From positions 2,852,001 through 2,916,000 of the forward strand of contig NZ_CP089414.1 of the NCBI RefSeq assembly GCF_022394535.1: 64,000 bases of DNA. Direction: 5' to 3'. A model generated the notes under the pieces. The model had not been told where the DNA came from, searched no databases, and was given only the letters and a program-made list of their open reading frames with translations. The DNA comes from Dyella terrae. Its GTDB lineage: Bacteria; Pseudomonadota; Gammaproteobacteria; Xanthomonadales; Rhodanobacteraceae. Of the stretch, positions 38,581 to 47,510 are shown piece after piece; positions within the stretch are counted from its first letter, which is position 1, and the number at the start of each line of letters is the position of its first letter. Position numbers and translations under genes: made by a program.

Positions 38581-40020
38581 ATGAATTTGAATTCGACACC
38601 GGCGTCGAAGAACGCCGTTGATGATCTTGGGCAGCACGCCACTGCGCGTGTAGTGCTCATCGCCGCCGCCGCTGCGCTGGGCGGTTTCCTGTTCGGCTTC
38701 GATACTGCGGTGGTCAACGGCGCGGTCGATGCCGTGCGCGGCAATTTCGGGCTGGATGCGGCGCGTATCGGTTTCGCCGTGTCATGTGCACTGCTCGGCT
38801 CGGCGGCCGGCGCCTGGTACGCAGGCCCGCTGGCTGATCGCGTGGGCCGTGTTCGCGCGATGCAGGTGGCCGCAGTGTTCCTCGCGTTGAGTGCGCTTGG
38901 TTCGGGCTTGGTCACCGGCGTAGGCAGCCTTGTTTTCTGGCGTCTTGTCGGTGGCATCGGCGTGGGCGTGGCATCGGTGATCGCACCGACCTACATCGCG
39001 GAGATCTCGCCGGCCGCCGTGCGCGGTCGACTGGGTTCGTTGCAGCAACTCGCGATTGTGCTGGGCATTTTCGCTGCGTTGCTCAGCGATGCGTGGCTCG
39101 CTGGCACGGCCGGCGGCGCCGTGGAGAAGTTGTGGTTTGGCCTCGCCGCGTGGCGCTGGATGTTCCTCGTTGCGGTGGTGCCAGCGTTGATCTACGGCTC
39201 GCTGGTGCTTGGCGTACCGGAATCGCCGCGCCATCTGGTTGCAAAGGGTCGCCTCGCCGAAGCGAAGGACGTGCTGCGCCAAGTGCTGAACATGCACAGC
39301 GATGCGGCACTGGATGCCAAGGTGAAGGACATCCAGGACAGCTTGCATTCGGAATACCGTCCCACGCTCAAGGATCTGCGCGGCCCGCGTCTGGGTCTGT
39401 TGCCGGTGGTGTGGATCGGCATCCTGCTGTCGGTGTTCCAGCAGTTCGTCGGTATCAACGTCATCTTCTATTACTCGTCCACGCTGTGGCACTCGGTGGG
39501 TTTCAGCGAGAGCGATTCGTTCTCCATCACGGTCGCTACGTCGGTGGTGAACGTACTGGTGACGTTGGTCGCCATCGCACTGGTGGACCGCATTGGCCGC
39601 AAGCCGCTGCTGGTGATCGGTTCCGCCGGCATGACCATCACGCTGGGCGCGATGGCGTGGTGCTTCTCGCAGGCCACGGGTACTGGCGCCAGCCTGAGCC
39701 TGCCAGCGCCGTGGAATATGGTGGCGCTGGTCGCGGCCAATGCCTACGTGGTGTTCTTTGGTCTGAGCTGGGGCCCGATGGTGTGGGTGCTACTGGGTGA
39801 GATGTTCCCCAACCGCATCCGCGCCATTGCGCTCGCCGTGGCTGCCGCCGCGCAGTGGCTGGCTAATTTCGTCATCACCAGCACCTTCCCGGCGTTGTCC
39901 GAGGTCGGCCTGTCCTTCGCGTACGGCCTGTACGCGGCGTTCGCGCTGATTTCGCTGTTCTTCGTACTGAAGGCAGTGCGTGAAACCAAGGGCGTGGAAT
40001 TGGAAGATATGCAGGGCTGA
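38581..40020 (+). CDS. Sugar porter, major facilitator superfamily
   Basis: 479 residues, twelve predicted membrane helices. Sugar porter signatures: GGFLFGFDTAVVNGA in TM1, DRVGRVRAM after TM2, RLVGGIGVGVASVIAPTYIAEISPAAVRGRLGSLQQ in the TM4-5 region, PESPRHLVAKGR after TM6, QQFVGINVIFYYSSTLW in TM7, DRIGRKPLL after TM8, and EMFPNRIRA after TM10. Most like XylE/GalP/GlcP-type H+-sugar symporters; the sugar cannot be named. Followed by a clear rho-independent terminator. Confidence 0.94.
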   Translation: MNLNSTPASKNAVDDLGQHATARVVLIAAAAALGGFLFGFDTAVVNGAVDAVRGNFGLDAARIGFAVSCALLGSAAGAWYAGPLADRVGRVRAMQVAAVFLALSALGSGLVTGVGSLVFWRLVGGIGVGVASVIAPTYIAEISPAAVRGRLGSLQQLAIVLGIFAALLSDAWLAGTAGGAVEKLWFGLAAWRWMFLVAVVPALIYGSLVLGVPESPRHLVAKGRLAEAKDVLRQVLNMHSDAALDAKVKDIQDSLHSEYRPTLKDLRGPRLGLLPVVWIGILLSVFQQFVGINVIFYYSSTLWHSVGFSESDSFSITVATSVVNVLVTLVAIALVDRIGRKPLLVIGSAGMTITLGAMAWCFSQATGTGASLSLPAPWNMVALVAANAYVVFFGLSWGPMVWVLLGEMFPNRIRAIALAVAAAAQWLANFVITSTFPALSEVGLSFAYGLYAAFALISLFFVLKAVRETKGVELEDMQG

Positions 40021-40026
40021 AGCCAA

Positions 40027-40053
40027 GGGCGCGTTTGACACGCGCCCTTTTTT
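40027..40053 (+). terminator. Rho-independent terminator of the sugar porter gene
   Basis: GGGCGCGT (40027-40034), loop TTGAC, ACGCGCCC (40040-40047), then six T. The best intrinsic terminator in the window. Confidence 0.9.
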
Positions 40054-40076
40054 CGGTGTACATATTTAACTAATAC

Positions 40077-40090
40077 TTTAATTGCTTAAA
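40077..40090. promoter_or_regulatory. Candidate ArsR operator
   Basis: TTTAA-TTGC-TTAAA inverted repeat five bases before the ArsR start codon, within an AT-rich promoter stretch (40057-40090). The position fits autorepression. Confidence 0.4.
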
Positions 40091-40095
40091 AGCTG

Positions 40096-40413
40096 ATGGC
40101 CATCGATCAAGTCTTCGAAGCACTCGCCTCTCGCCCCCGTCGCGAGATCCTGGCGTACCTGTCAGCACAGGAGTTGACGGCCGGCGACATCGCCGGCCGC
40201 TTCGAGATGACGGCGCCAGCCATCTCCCGGCATCTGTCCATCTTGGAAGCCGCTGGGCTGGTGAGCAGCGAGCGCCGCGGCCAATACGTGTTCTACCGGC
40301 TCAACAAGGACAGCCTGGTCAACACGCTGACCGGCTTCGCTTTCGAAATCTGCCCCACTGCAGGTCCGCTGAAGCGCGAATCGCGCAAGCTGGCTCGTAA
40401 GGGCAGCGCGTAG
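40096..40413 (+). CDS. ArsR-family repressor (SdpR-like)
   Basis: 105 residues of a winged helix: IDQVFEALASRPRREILAYLSAQELTAGDIAGRFEMTAPAISRHLSILEAAGLVSSERRGQYVFYRL. There are no metal-binding cysteines in the alpha-3 helix (only one Cys, near the end), so it is of the SdpR/YczG-like non-metal type that controls neighbouring enzyme genes. The cupin/DUF2867 gene downstream is the likely partner. The start follows an AT-rich promoter with an inverted repeat. Confidence 0.93.
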   Translation: MAIDQVFEALASRPRREILAYLSAQELTAGDIAGRFEMTAPAISRHLSILEAAGLVSSERRGQYVFYRLNKDSLVNTLTGFAFEICPTAGPLKRESRKLARKGSA

Positions 40414-40539
40414 TGCCGTAACCACCCGGCGATTGGCGCCGGGTTCGCAAAGGAGCTGCCCGATGTCGTCTCACGCCCGTGCCGTCCCCACTTCCCCAGC
40501 GCTCGCCTCCCATCGCGAAGCGGCGGGCTGCCCATCGAG

Positions 40540-41877
40540 GTGACGTTGATCGCGCAGTTGGGCCACGGTTCTGGCGACCAGCTCGTCGCCGGTGCAACGG
40601 CGCGCCAGCGGGCGCACGCCGGCTTCATCGACGCGATGGACGAACCGTCAGCCAAGCTGGCCGGTGCAGACTTCGAAAAAGGCGACCCCACCTCGCTCTA
40701 CAGCTTCACGGTGGAGGCGAAGGGACATCCCTTCCATCGCCATGCCGGGCACCGCGTGTTCACGGCGATATCCGGTAGCGGCGGCGTGCAGCTTCGTTTT
40801 TCGGACGCTACGCCGGCGCAGGTTACCGACGATCCGATGAGCTTTCTGCGCGGATTGCGCTATATCGACATCCCGCCGGATTGCCTGTTCACAGTGCGCT
40901 TCGGCGGCAACACCTGGCACCAGTTTGCGTCGCTACACCCTCGCGCCGGGCATCCCGCGCTGTTCGCGCTGTCCTGCCATACCAACGAGCTGGGTGGTGA
41001 TCTCCCTGCGGATATCCAGCAACAGATCCGCGCGAACGAGGCGACCATCCCCTCGCTGACGGAACTGCTCCCGCTCACCGTCCAGCGCCTGCTCGACGAT
41101 GGCGCGCTACGACACGTGGACGTGCCCACCATGGCCTTGTCGCTCGATGCACCGGCCGGCTCGCTGCAGAGCCTGCTCTGTCGCGCTGCCAGAGGCGTCG
41201 CGGGCAGGCTGCGTGGCGCATGGGCACACGTGCGCCGGGCGGGAGGCTTCGCCGCACAGCGCGGTGGCCGGCATACGGTGATGCTGTTGCCCGAACCGCC
41301 AGCCGACTCATTGCTGCACGAACAGTTGCAGGGACGCCACCATCATCAGGATACCTCCGTGCTCGGCCTGGATCAGGCTGGCATCGACGGACTGGGTGCC
41401 ACTGCACTGCTCAGTTCCCTGCTCGACGCCTTCATCGCCAACCCGCCGCCCGGTGTCTCCCATCTGATGGCGTTCCGCAACCTGCTCGTCAAACCGCTCG
41501 GCCTGCGCACCTCGTCGCTGGGCTGCCCGGTGTCATCGCTGCTTGGCACGGCGGATGGCCCCAGGTTCATGAACCGCTATCCGGTGATCGATCAACGCGT
41601 CGATGCGGGCGACACCTTCGCGCAGGTGATTCTGGGTGCAGACGACAAGCACCTTCGTTTTCGCTCCTGCGTCGCCGTACGCATTCGTGGCGCGGGCCGG
41701 GTCGAGCTAAGCCTGGGCACCCGCGTGCAGTGCACGAACCTGTTTGGGCACGCCTACATGGCGGTGGTCGACCATTTCCACCGCAGCTATGCCAGCCCAA
41801 CCATGCTGCGCGCGGCCACCGAGCATGCATTTGCCGCGCATGAGTCGCCGGTAGATGCGATCATGGCGCATGACTGA
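40540..41877 (+). CDS. Cupin-like/DUF2867 two-domain protein, possible 5' frameshift
   Basis: 445 residues if read from the GTG at 40540. Residues about 45-115 look like a cupin barrel (KGHPFHRHAGHRVFTAISGSGGVQLRF); about 270-435 match DUF2867 (HLRFRSCVAVRIRG, TRVQCTNLFGHAYMAVVDHFHRSYASP). Function unknown. A better start signal, AAAGGAG then ATG at 40463, lies in another frame and stops after 26 codons at 40543; joining the two needs one extra base. So either a 1-nt deletion has cut the N-terminus or initiation is at GTG. It overlaps dbpA by 8 nt. ArsR is probably its regulator. Confidence 0.72.
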   Translation: MTLIAQLGHGSGDQLVAGATARQRAHAGFIDAMDEPSAKLAGADFEKGDPTSLYSFTVEAKGHPFHRHAGHRVFTAISGSGGVQLRFSDATPAQVTDDPMSFLRGLRYIDIPPDCLFTVRFGGNTWHQFASLHPRAGHPALFALSCHTNELGGDLPADIQQQIRANEATIPSLTELLPLTVQRLLDDGALRHVDVPTMALSLDAPAGSLQSLLCRAARGVAGRLRGAWAHVRRAGGFAAQRGGRHTVMLLPEPPADSLLHEQLQGRHHHQDTSVLGLDQAGIDGLGATALLSSLLDAFIANPPPGVSHLMAFRNLLVKPLGLRTSSLGCPVSSLLGTADGPRFMNRYPVIDQRVDAGDTFAQVILGADDKHLRFRSCVAVRIRGAGRVELSLGTRVQCTNLFGHAYMAVVDHFHRSYASPTMLRAATEHAFAAHESPVDAIMAHD

Positions 41878-43261
41878 TTTCCGCACGCTCCCGCTCAAGC
41901 CCGCGCTCCTCGCCAGCGTGGAAACCCTCGGCTATACCGAGATGACCCCGGTACAGGCCCTGAGCCTGCCGCCCATCCTCGAAGGGCGGGATGTCATCGC
42001 GCAGGCCCGCACCGGTAGCGGCAAGACGGCCGCCTTCGGGCTGGGCCTGCTGCAGCAGATCGACGTGGACACCATCCGCCTGCAGGCGTTGGTGCTCTGC
42101 CCCACGCGTGAGCTGGCCGACCAGGTGAGCAAAGCGATCCGCAAGCTGGCGGCCAATACACCTAACGTAAAGCTGCTGACGCTGTGCGGCGGCATGCCAC
42201 TGGGCCCGCAGCTCGCCTCGCTCACGCATGATCCGCACATCGTGGTCGGTACGCCCGGCCGCGTGCAGGAGCACCTCAAGCGCGCCAGCCTGCACGGTGG
42301 TGGCATCAAGGTGCTGGTGCTGGACGAGGCCGACCGTATGCTCGACATGGGCTTCAGCGAGGCCATCGACGACATCGTCGGGCGCATCGCGAAACACCAC
42401 CAGACGCTGCTGTTCTCGGCCACGTATGCGGAAGAAATCCGTCAGGTGAGCAAGCGCCTGCAGCGCGAGCCGGTGGAAGTGACGGTGGAAGCCCCGCACG
42501 AAGAATCCACCATCGAGCAGCACTTCCACGAAGTGGAACCGGCACAGAAGATCGACGCGCTCGCGCAGTTGCTGGACAAGGGCACGCTCAGCACCGAGCA
42601 GACACAGCACGCACTGGTGTTCTGCAATATGCGCAAAGACGTGGATGCCGTGGCGCAAGAACTCGACCGACGCGGCTTCTCCGCGCTGGCCTTGCACGGT
42701 GACATGGAGCAGCGCGACCGCGACGAGGTGTTGGTGCAGTTCGCTAACCGCAGCTGCTGCGTTCTAGTAGCGACGGACGTCGCCGCGCGCGGCCTGGACA
42801 TCGCCTCGCTGCCGCTGGTAGTGAGCTACGACATCGCGCACGATCCAGACACACACACGCATCGCGTGGGCCGCACCGGGCGAGCGGGCGAGAATGGCCT
42901 CGCCATCACGCTGGTCACTCCGCGCGAACGCCCCAAGGCGATGAACATCGAGGAGCAGCTCGGCCAGCCGCTTTCGTGGCGCCCGCTGCGCGTATCGCCG
43001 CCGCGCGGCAAGCAGCTCAACCTGGCACCGATGAAGACGTTAGTCATCGACGCCGGTCGACAGGACAAGCTGCGACCCGGCGATATCCTTGGTGCGCTTA
43101 CCGGCGACGCGGGGCTGGACGCCAAGGACATCGGCAAGATCGACGTGTTCGCCACGCGCGCCTATGTCGCCCTGCGGCGGGATCTTGCGAACAAGGCGTT
43201 GGAGCGACTGCGTTCCGGCAAGGTCAAGGGACGCAACTTCCGCGTGCGCCCCCTGCACTAA
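41870..43261 (+). CDS. dbpA: ATP-dependent RNA helicase DbpA
   Basis: 463 residues from the ATG at 41870. DEAD-box motifs in order: Q-motif region MTPVQALSLPPIL, motif I ARTGSGKTAAF, PTRELADQ, TPGRVQEHLK, DEAD in VLDEADRML, SAT, and HRVGRTGRAGENG. The last ~75 residues form the RNA-binding domain (KTLVIDAGRQDKLRPGDILGALTGDAGL, KIDVFATRAYVALRR) which in DbpA binds hairpin 92 of 23S rRNA, giving it its ribosome-assembly role. Its start lies within the end of the preceding gene. Confidence 0.95.
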   Translation: MTDFRTLPLKPALLASVETLGYTEMTPVQALSLPPILEGRDVIAQARTGSGKTAAFGLGLLQQIDVDTIRLQALVLCPTRELADQVSKAIRKLAANTPNVKLLTLCGGMPLGPQLASLTHDPHIVVGTPGRVQEHLKRASLHGGGIKVLVLDEADRMLDMGFSEAIDDIVGRIAKHHQTLLFSATYAEEIRQVSKRLQREPVEVTVEAPHEESTIEQHFHEVEPAQKIDALAQLLDKGTLSTEQTQHALVFCNMRKDVDAVAQELDRRGFSALALHGDMEQRDRDEVLVQFANRSCCVLVATDVAARGLDIASLPLVVSYDIAHDPDTHTHRVGRTGRAGENGLAITLVTPRERPKAMNIEEQLGQPLSWRPLRVSPPRGKQLNLAPMKTLVIDAGRQDKLRPGDILGALTGDAGLDAKDIGKIDVFATRAYVALRRDLANKALERLRSGKVKGRNFRVRPLH

Positions 43262-43293
43262 GCTCACACCGTTCAAAGGCAAGGGAACCCCAC

Positions 43294-44067
43294 ATGATCC
43301 GCTGGCGCTTTTTGGCCGCCGCATTCTGCGCACTCGCGGCCACCGCCGCTGCTCACGCTGCCGCGCCCGTCTATGGCTACCGCGTGGTGAAGGTCTATCC
43401 GCACGATACCTCGGCCTATACCGAGGGCCTGTTTTACAAGGACGGCTATCTCTACGAGAGCACGGGCGAAGCTGGCGACTCCACCGTGCGCAAGGTGGAG
43501 CTGGAGAGCGGCAAGGTCGTGCAGCGCCATGATCTGCCGTCGCAGTATTTCGGCGAAGGCATCGTAGATTGGGGTTCGCAGATCGTGCAGCTGACCTGGA
43601 AGGATCAGCTCGGCTTTGTCTATGACATGGCCTCGTTCAAACAGCAGCGTACTTTTTATTACGCTGGTGAAGGCTGGGCGCTGACTCGCAACAACAAGCA
43701 GATCTACATGAGCAACGGCACGTCGCAGTTGCAGGTCCTCGATCCAAACACGCTAGCCGTTGTAAACACCATCAATGTCACCGACGACGGCCGACCGGTG
43801 GTCAATCTCAACGAGCTGGAATGGGTGAAGGGTGAGATCTACGCCAACGTGTGGCTCACCAACCGCATCGCCCGCATCGACCCCACCACGGGCCACGTCA
43901 CGGGCTGGATCGACCTGACCGGCCTGTTCGACGTCAGCACACTGCCCGACCCCGGCAACGACGTGCTCAACGGCATCGCCTATGACGCCAAGCGCGACCG
44001 CCTGTTTGTCACTGGCAAGCGCTGGCCGAAGCTGTTCGAGATCACCCTGGTGCCACGCAGCCCTTAA
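43294..44067 (+). CDS. Glutaminyl-peptide cyclotransferase (glutamine cyclotransferase), secreted
   Basis: 257 residues from the ATG at 43294 with a signal peptide (to about residue 22, ATAAAHA). The family motifs YPHDTSAYTEGLFYKDGYLYESTG, EGWALTRNNKQIYMSNGTS, VNLNELEWVKGEIYANVWLTNRIARIDP and NGIAYDAKRDRLFVTGKRWPKLFEI show the five-bladed propeller of plant/bacterial-type glutamine cyclotransferase. It converts N-terminal Gln of peptides to pyroglutamate in the periplasm. Independent from the M28 gene that follows, which has its own signal peptide. Confidence 0.94.
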   Translation: MIRWRFLAAAFCALAATAAAHAAAPVYGYRVVKVYPHDTSAYTEGLFYKDGYLYESTGEAGDSTVRKVELESGKVVQRHDLPSQYFGEGIVDWGSQIVQLTWKDQLGFVYDMASFKQQRTFYYAGEGWALTRNNKQIYMSNGTSQLQVLDPNTLAVVNTINVTDDGRPVVNLNELEWVKGEIYANVWLTNRIARIDPTTGHVTGWIDLTGLFDVSTLPDPGNDVLNGIAYDAKRDRLFVTGKRWPKLFEITLVPRSP

Positions 44068-44140
44068 CCCTGCCATTCGGCATGGGTTGAGCCCGCCCGG
44101 GCGGGGGTAAAGTGGGGCGTTACCTTGCCCGGAGCTTTCG

Positions 44141-45523
44141 ATGCGCTACGTTCCCCTGTTGCTGCCGCTGGCACTCAGCCTCGCCGTCTCCACCGCGTAC
44201 GCCGACGAGTCACCGGTACAGCCGCGCGCGCAACCGTCGCTGCTGGCGCTGTCCACGGCGCCGAGCGAAACGGAGCTGCACGCGACCATCGCCAAGCTGG
44301 TGAGCTTCGGCACACGCCATACGCTCTCCGATACCACCTCTGACAAGCGCGGCATCGGCGCCGCGCGCCGCTGGGTGAAATCGCAGTTCGAGGCCATCGC
44401 CAAGGAATGCGGCGGCTGTATCGAAGTGGTCACGCCCTCGCAGGTGTTCACCGGCAAGCGCGTCCCGCAGCCGACGGAAGTGATGGACGTGGTGGCGATC
44501 AAGCGCGGCAAGACCGATCCCAAGCGCGTGATTGTGATGACCGGCCACCTGGATTCGCGCGTCACCGATGTGATGAACGCCAAGTCCGACGCACCGGGCG
44601 CGAACGACGATGCCTCTGGCGTGGCCGCGCTGATGGAAGCGGCGCGACTGCTGTCCAAGCAGGACAACGATGCCACCCTGGTATTCGCCGCGCTGTCTGG
44701 CGAGGAGCAGGGTCTGTATGGTGGCAAGGTACTAGCCGACTACGCCGTGCAGCAGGGCTGGCAGGTGCAGGCCGACCTCAACAACGACATCGTGGGCAAC
44801 AGCCACGGCCAGAACGGCGTGCTGGACAACACCACGGTGCGTATCTTCTCCGAAGGCACAAAGAGCAACGAGACGCCGGAGCAAGCGAAGTACCGCGCCT
44901 ATCACGGCGGCGAAGTGGATTCGCCCTCACGCAACGTGGCGCGCTACATGGAGCAGATCGGCTCGACCTATCTGCCGGACCTGCGCGTGCACATGGTCTA
45001 CCGCACCGATCGCTACAGCCGTGGCGGTGATCAAGTGCCGTTCCTTGAAGCAGGCTACCCCGGCGTGCGCGTCACCGAGGGCCACGAGGATTACACCCGC
45101 CAGCACCAGGATCTGCGCACTGAGAAGGGCATCAAATACGGTGACACCATCGACGGCGTCGACTTCCGTTACCTCGCCCGTGTCACCGCGCTCAACACTG
45201 TGACCATGGCCGCGCTCAGTCGCGCCCCTGCGCCGCCCAGCGGCGTCAGCACCGAGGGTGCACTCGCCACCGACACCACCGTGCACTGGAAGAAGGTGCC
45301 GGGTGCCGCTGGCTACGTGGTGCACTGGCGTGACACCACCGCACCGCAGTGGCAGTACAGCCGCTCCGTGGGCGATGTGGACCAGGCGGTGATCAAGGAT
45401 GTGGTGATCGACGACTGGTTCTTCGGCGTCTCGGCCGTCTCCGCCGAGGGCTACGAAAGCCCGGTGGTATTCCCCGGTGATGCGGGCAGTTTCGAGCGCT
45501 CGCCGGCCCCAAAATCGCCGTGA
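44141..45523 (+). CDS. Secreted M28-family metallopeptidase with C-terminal FN3-like domain
   Basis: 460 residues. Signal peptide to about residue 21 (SLAVSTAYA). Zinc ligands are visible in the M28 order: MTGHLDSR, GANDDASG, LSGEEQGLYGG, later DLNNDIVGN, and a His in the VTEGHEDYTRQHQD region. About 85 C-terminal residues (APPSGVSTEGAL to the end) resemble a fibronectin type III module. Probable aminopeptidase acting on peptides outside the cytoplasm. Preceded by a 73-bp gap with a GC-rich hairpin. The 45524-45762 gap after it contains a short inverted-repeat element and an A/C-rich stretch. Confidence 0.93.
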   Translation: MRYVPLLLPLALSLAVSTAYADESPVQPRAQPSLLALSTAPSETELHATIAKLVSFGTRHTLSDTTSDKRGIGAARRWVKSQFEAIAKECGGCIEVVTPSQVFTGKRVPQPTEVMDVVAIKRGKTDPKRVIVMTGHLDSRVTDVMNAKSDAPGANDDASGVAALMEAARLLSKQDNDATLVFAALSGEEQGLYGGKVLADYAVQQGWQVQADLNNDIVGNSHGQNGVLDNTTVRIFSEGTKSNETPEQAKYRAYHGGEVDSPSRNVARYMEQIGSTYLPDLRVHMVYRTDRYSRGGDQVPFLEAGYPGVRVTEGHEDYTRQHQDLRTEKGIKYGDTIDGVDFRYLARVTALNTVTMAALSRAPAPPSGVSTEGALATDTTVHWKKVPGAAGYVVHWRDTTAPQWQYSRSVGDVDQAVIKDVVIDDWFFGVSAVSAEGYESPVVFPGDAGSFERSPAPKSP

Positions 45524-45528
45524 CCCCC

Positions 45529-45623
45529 ACCGTCATTCCCGCGAAGGCGGGGATCCAGTGCCTTTTGAAACGCATGACAAGAACGAAAGACGCTGGATCC
45601 CCGCCTTCGCGGGGATGACGGTG
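45529..45623. repeat. Inverted pair of GTCATTCCCGCGAAGG boxes
   Basis: CACCGTCATTCCCGCGAAGG... (45529-45560) and its inverted partner (45591-45623) enclose 30 bp. Each box is itself a hairpin (CCCGC-GAA-GGCGGG type). This box family also forms the ends of the GIY-YIG cassette and part of the R repeats. Confidence 0.75.
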
Positions 45624-45762
45624 AGGCATGTACAACGTGTGCCGGGGAACGTAAAAGCACGAAAACCAAAACCCCACTAAAATCCCCGCGCCGCTGCATC
45701 CTAGGAAACAGCGGCCGCATCGATACGGATGCGTATCAACGGACGATACCAAGGGGATTTCC

Positions 45763-46677
45763 ATGTTTCGCAAAACGCTACCGCTGGCGCTGGCCCTGCT
45801 TGCCGGCTTTGTCCTGGCCGCCCCCGTCGCGGCCATGCCCGACGCCAAGGGCGAACACCAGATGACGGCGGAGGAGTTCGTCGCCTCACTGCACCCGAAG
45901 ACGGGCGACGTAACCATTCCGGAGGCCAAGGCCACGTTGAAGCTGGCCAACGGCTACAGCTTCCTATCCGCCAGCGATGCACAGCGCGTGCTGACGCAGG
46001 CCTGGGACAACCCGCCCGACGACAGCGTGCTGGGCCTGATCCTGCCGAGCACCGACGCGCATTCGGTGCTGGACGACAGCGCCTGGGCCGTGGTCGTCAC
46101 CTTCGTCGACGAAGGCTATGTGTCCGACAAGGACGCCGCCAAGATCGACTACGACGACATGCTCAAGGACCTGAAGAAGGCCACGCAGGACAACAATGCG
46201 GATCGCCTCAAGGAAGGCTATCCCGCCATCGAACTGGTCGGTTGGGCCGAACCGCCGCGCTATGATCCCTCCACGCACAAGCTGTACTGGGCACGCGACC
46301 TGAAGTTCAAGAAGGCCGACGGCAGCGATGACGGCCAAACGCTCAACTACGCCATCCGCGTACTGGGTCGCCGGGGTTATCTGTCGCTCAACGCCATCGC
46401 ACCGATCAAACAGCTCGACAAGGTGCGCGCAGACATGCCCGACGTGGTGGCCATGGCCGAGTTCGATCAGGGCGAGCGTTACGCCGACTACAACGCTGGC
46501 ACTGATAAGGCCGCTGCCTATGGCATCGCCGCGCTGGTGGCGGGCGGCATCGCGGCCAAGGCAGGCTTGTTCGCCAAGCTCGGCATATTGCTGCTCGCAT
46601 TCAAGAAATTCATCGTGATCGGCATTGCCGCCGTCGGCGGCTTCTTCGCCAAGCTCTTCAAGCGCAAGAAGGCTTGA
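45763..46677 (+). CDS. DUF2167 membrane-anchored protein
   Basis: 304 residues with a signal peptide (to about residue 25, AAPVAAMP). The body (about 45-235) matches DUF2167: ATLKLANGYSFLSASDAQRVLTQAWDNPP, DSAWAVVVTFVDEGYVSDKDA, EGYPAIELVGWAEPPRYDPSTHKLYWARDLKF, NYAIRVLGRRGYLSLNAI. A C-terminal pair of hydrophobic segments (about 250-298) with a KLFKRKKA tail anchors it in the inner membrane. Family function unknown; I propose none. Ends at a strong convergent hairpin. Confidence 0.9.
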   Translation: MFRKTLPLALALLAGFVLAAPVAAMPDAKGEHQMTAEEFVASLHPKTGDVTIPEAKATLKLANGYSFLSASDAQRVLTQAWDNPPDDSVLGLILPSTDAHSVLDDSAWAVVVTFVDEGYVSDKDAAKIDYDDMLKDLKKATQDNNADRLKEGYPAIELVGWAEPPRYDPSTHKLYWARDLKFKKADGSDDGQTLNYAIRVLGRRGYLSLNAIAPIKQLDKVRADMPDVVAMAEFDQGERYADYNAGTDKAAAYGIAALVAGGIAAKAGLFAKLGILLLAFKKFIVIGIAAVGGFFAKLFKRKKA

Positions 46678-46687
46678 TGTCATTCAG

Positions 46688-46717
46688 GTGTCGCGCCACC
46701 TGAGGGTGGCGCGACAC
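46688..46717. terminator. Bidirectional hairpin between convergent genes
   Basis: GTGTCGCGCCACC (46688-46700), loop TGAG, GGTGGCGCGACAC (46705-46717): a perfect 13-bp stem between the DUF2167 and ArsR 3' ends. Confidence 0.7.
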
Positions 46718-46722
46718 GCTGT

Positions 46723-47427
46723 TCAACGGTCGCTCTCCCACGGTACGCCCAGTGCGATCAGGCGCCGCAAGCCATCGTCACTAGGTTGCAGCGCACGACT
46801 GCTCGCCCGACGCCTGAGCCAACCCGCATCGAGCAACGCGTCAGTCAGCGATACACCGAGTGGACCGCCCAGATGCAGGCGCCGCTCCGTCCAATCCAGA
46901 CATCCCCGCCCCGTCAACGGCAGCAGGGCTTCGACGCGCGACGCATCGAGTCCGGCGTCGGCGAGCGCCTGGACGCCACTCTCCAGAAGACGCATGCCTT
47001 CGCTCGCCGTCTGCAGGTAACCACGCTGCAGGAGCGCATCACACAAGCCCACACCCAGCCGCCCGGCGAGATGCCGATAACAGGTCCGCGCTGTGCACAA
47101 GGCACGATTGCCACCGGTGGGATCGGGCAGCACCGGCCGCGTGCGCGGCAAGGCGAGCCTTTCGATCAAGGCCGCGACATCGTCGTTGGCCAAGTGGTAG
47201 TAGCGATGGCGGCCCTGCTCGTGTACCGCCAACAAACCGCCTTCCAGCAAGCGCTTGAGATGCGCGCTGCCCGTCGCCGCCCCCACGCCCGCAGCTCGCG
47301 CCAGTTCGCCTGCGGGACGCGACGTGCCATCGATCAACGCCAGCAACATAGCGGCGCGAGCCGGCTCGGCGAGCAGTGCGCCGATCTCGGCCAGCTGGTA
47401 TCGGCTCGGGGAGACTGCATCGTTCAT
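46723..47427 (-). CDS. ArsR-family winged-helix regulator, long form
   Basis: 234 residues. The N-terminal ~90 form a winged helix (AEIGALLAEPARAAMLLALIDGTSRPAGELARAAGVGAATGSAHLKRLLEGGLLAVHEQGRHRYYHL). The C-terminal part (about 105-225) contains CTARTCYRHLAGRLGVGLCDALL and GRGCLDWTERRLHLGGPLG, the extension seen in ArsR-type regulators of the YdfF-like group. Three cysteines near residues 110-120 and one in GRGCLDW could sense metal or redox, unproven. Divergent from the flavin reductase gene with 83 bp between starts; TTCG-N8-CGAA at 47462-47477 is a possible operator. Confidence 0.88.
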   Translation of the reverse strand: MNDAVSPSRYQLAEIGALLAEPARAAMLLALIDGTSRPAGELARAAGVGAATGSAHLKRLLEGGLLAVHEQGRHRYYHLANDDVAALIERLALPRTRPVLPDPTGGNRALCTARTCYRHLAGRLGVGLCDALLQRGYLQTASEGMRLLESGVQALADAGLDASRVEALLPLTGRGCLDWTERRLHLGGPLGVSLTDALLDAGWLRRRASSRALQPSDDGLRRLIALGVPWESDR

Positions 47428-47510
47428 GCGCGCAGTCTAACGCCGTGCTTCGCGGCGATAGTTCGACCACGAGCGAAACATTCACGGACCACGCCGGGGA
47501 CACTGTCTGC

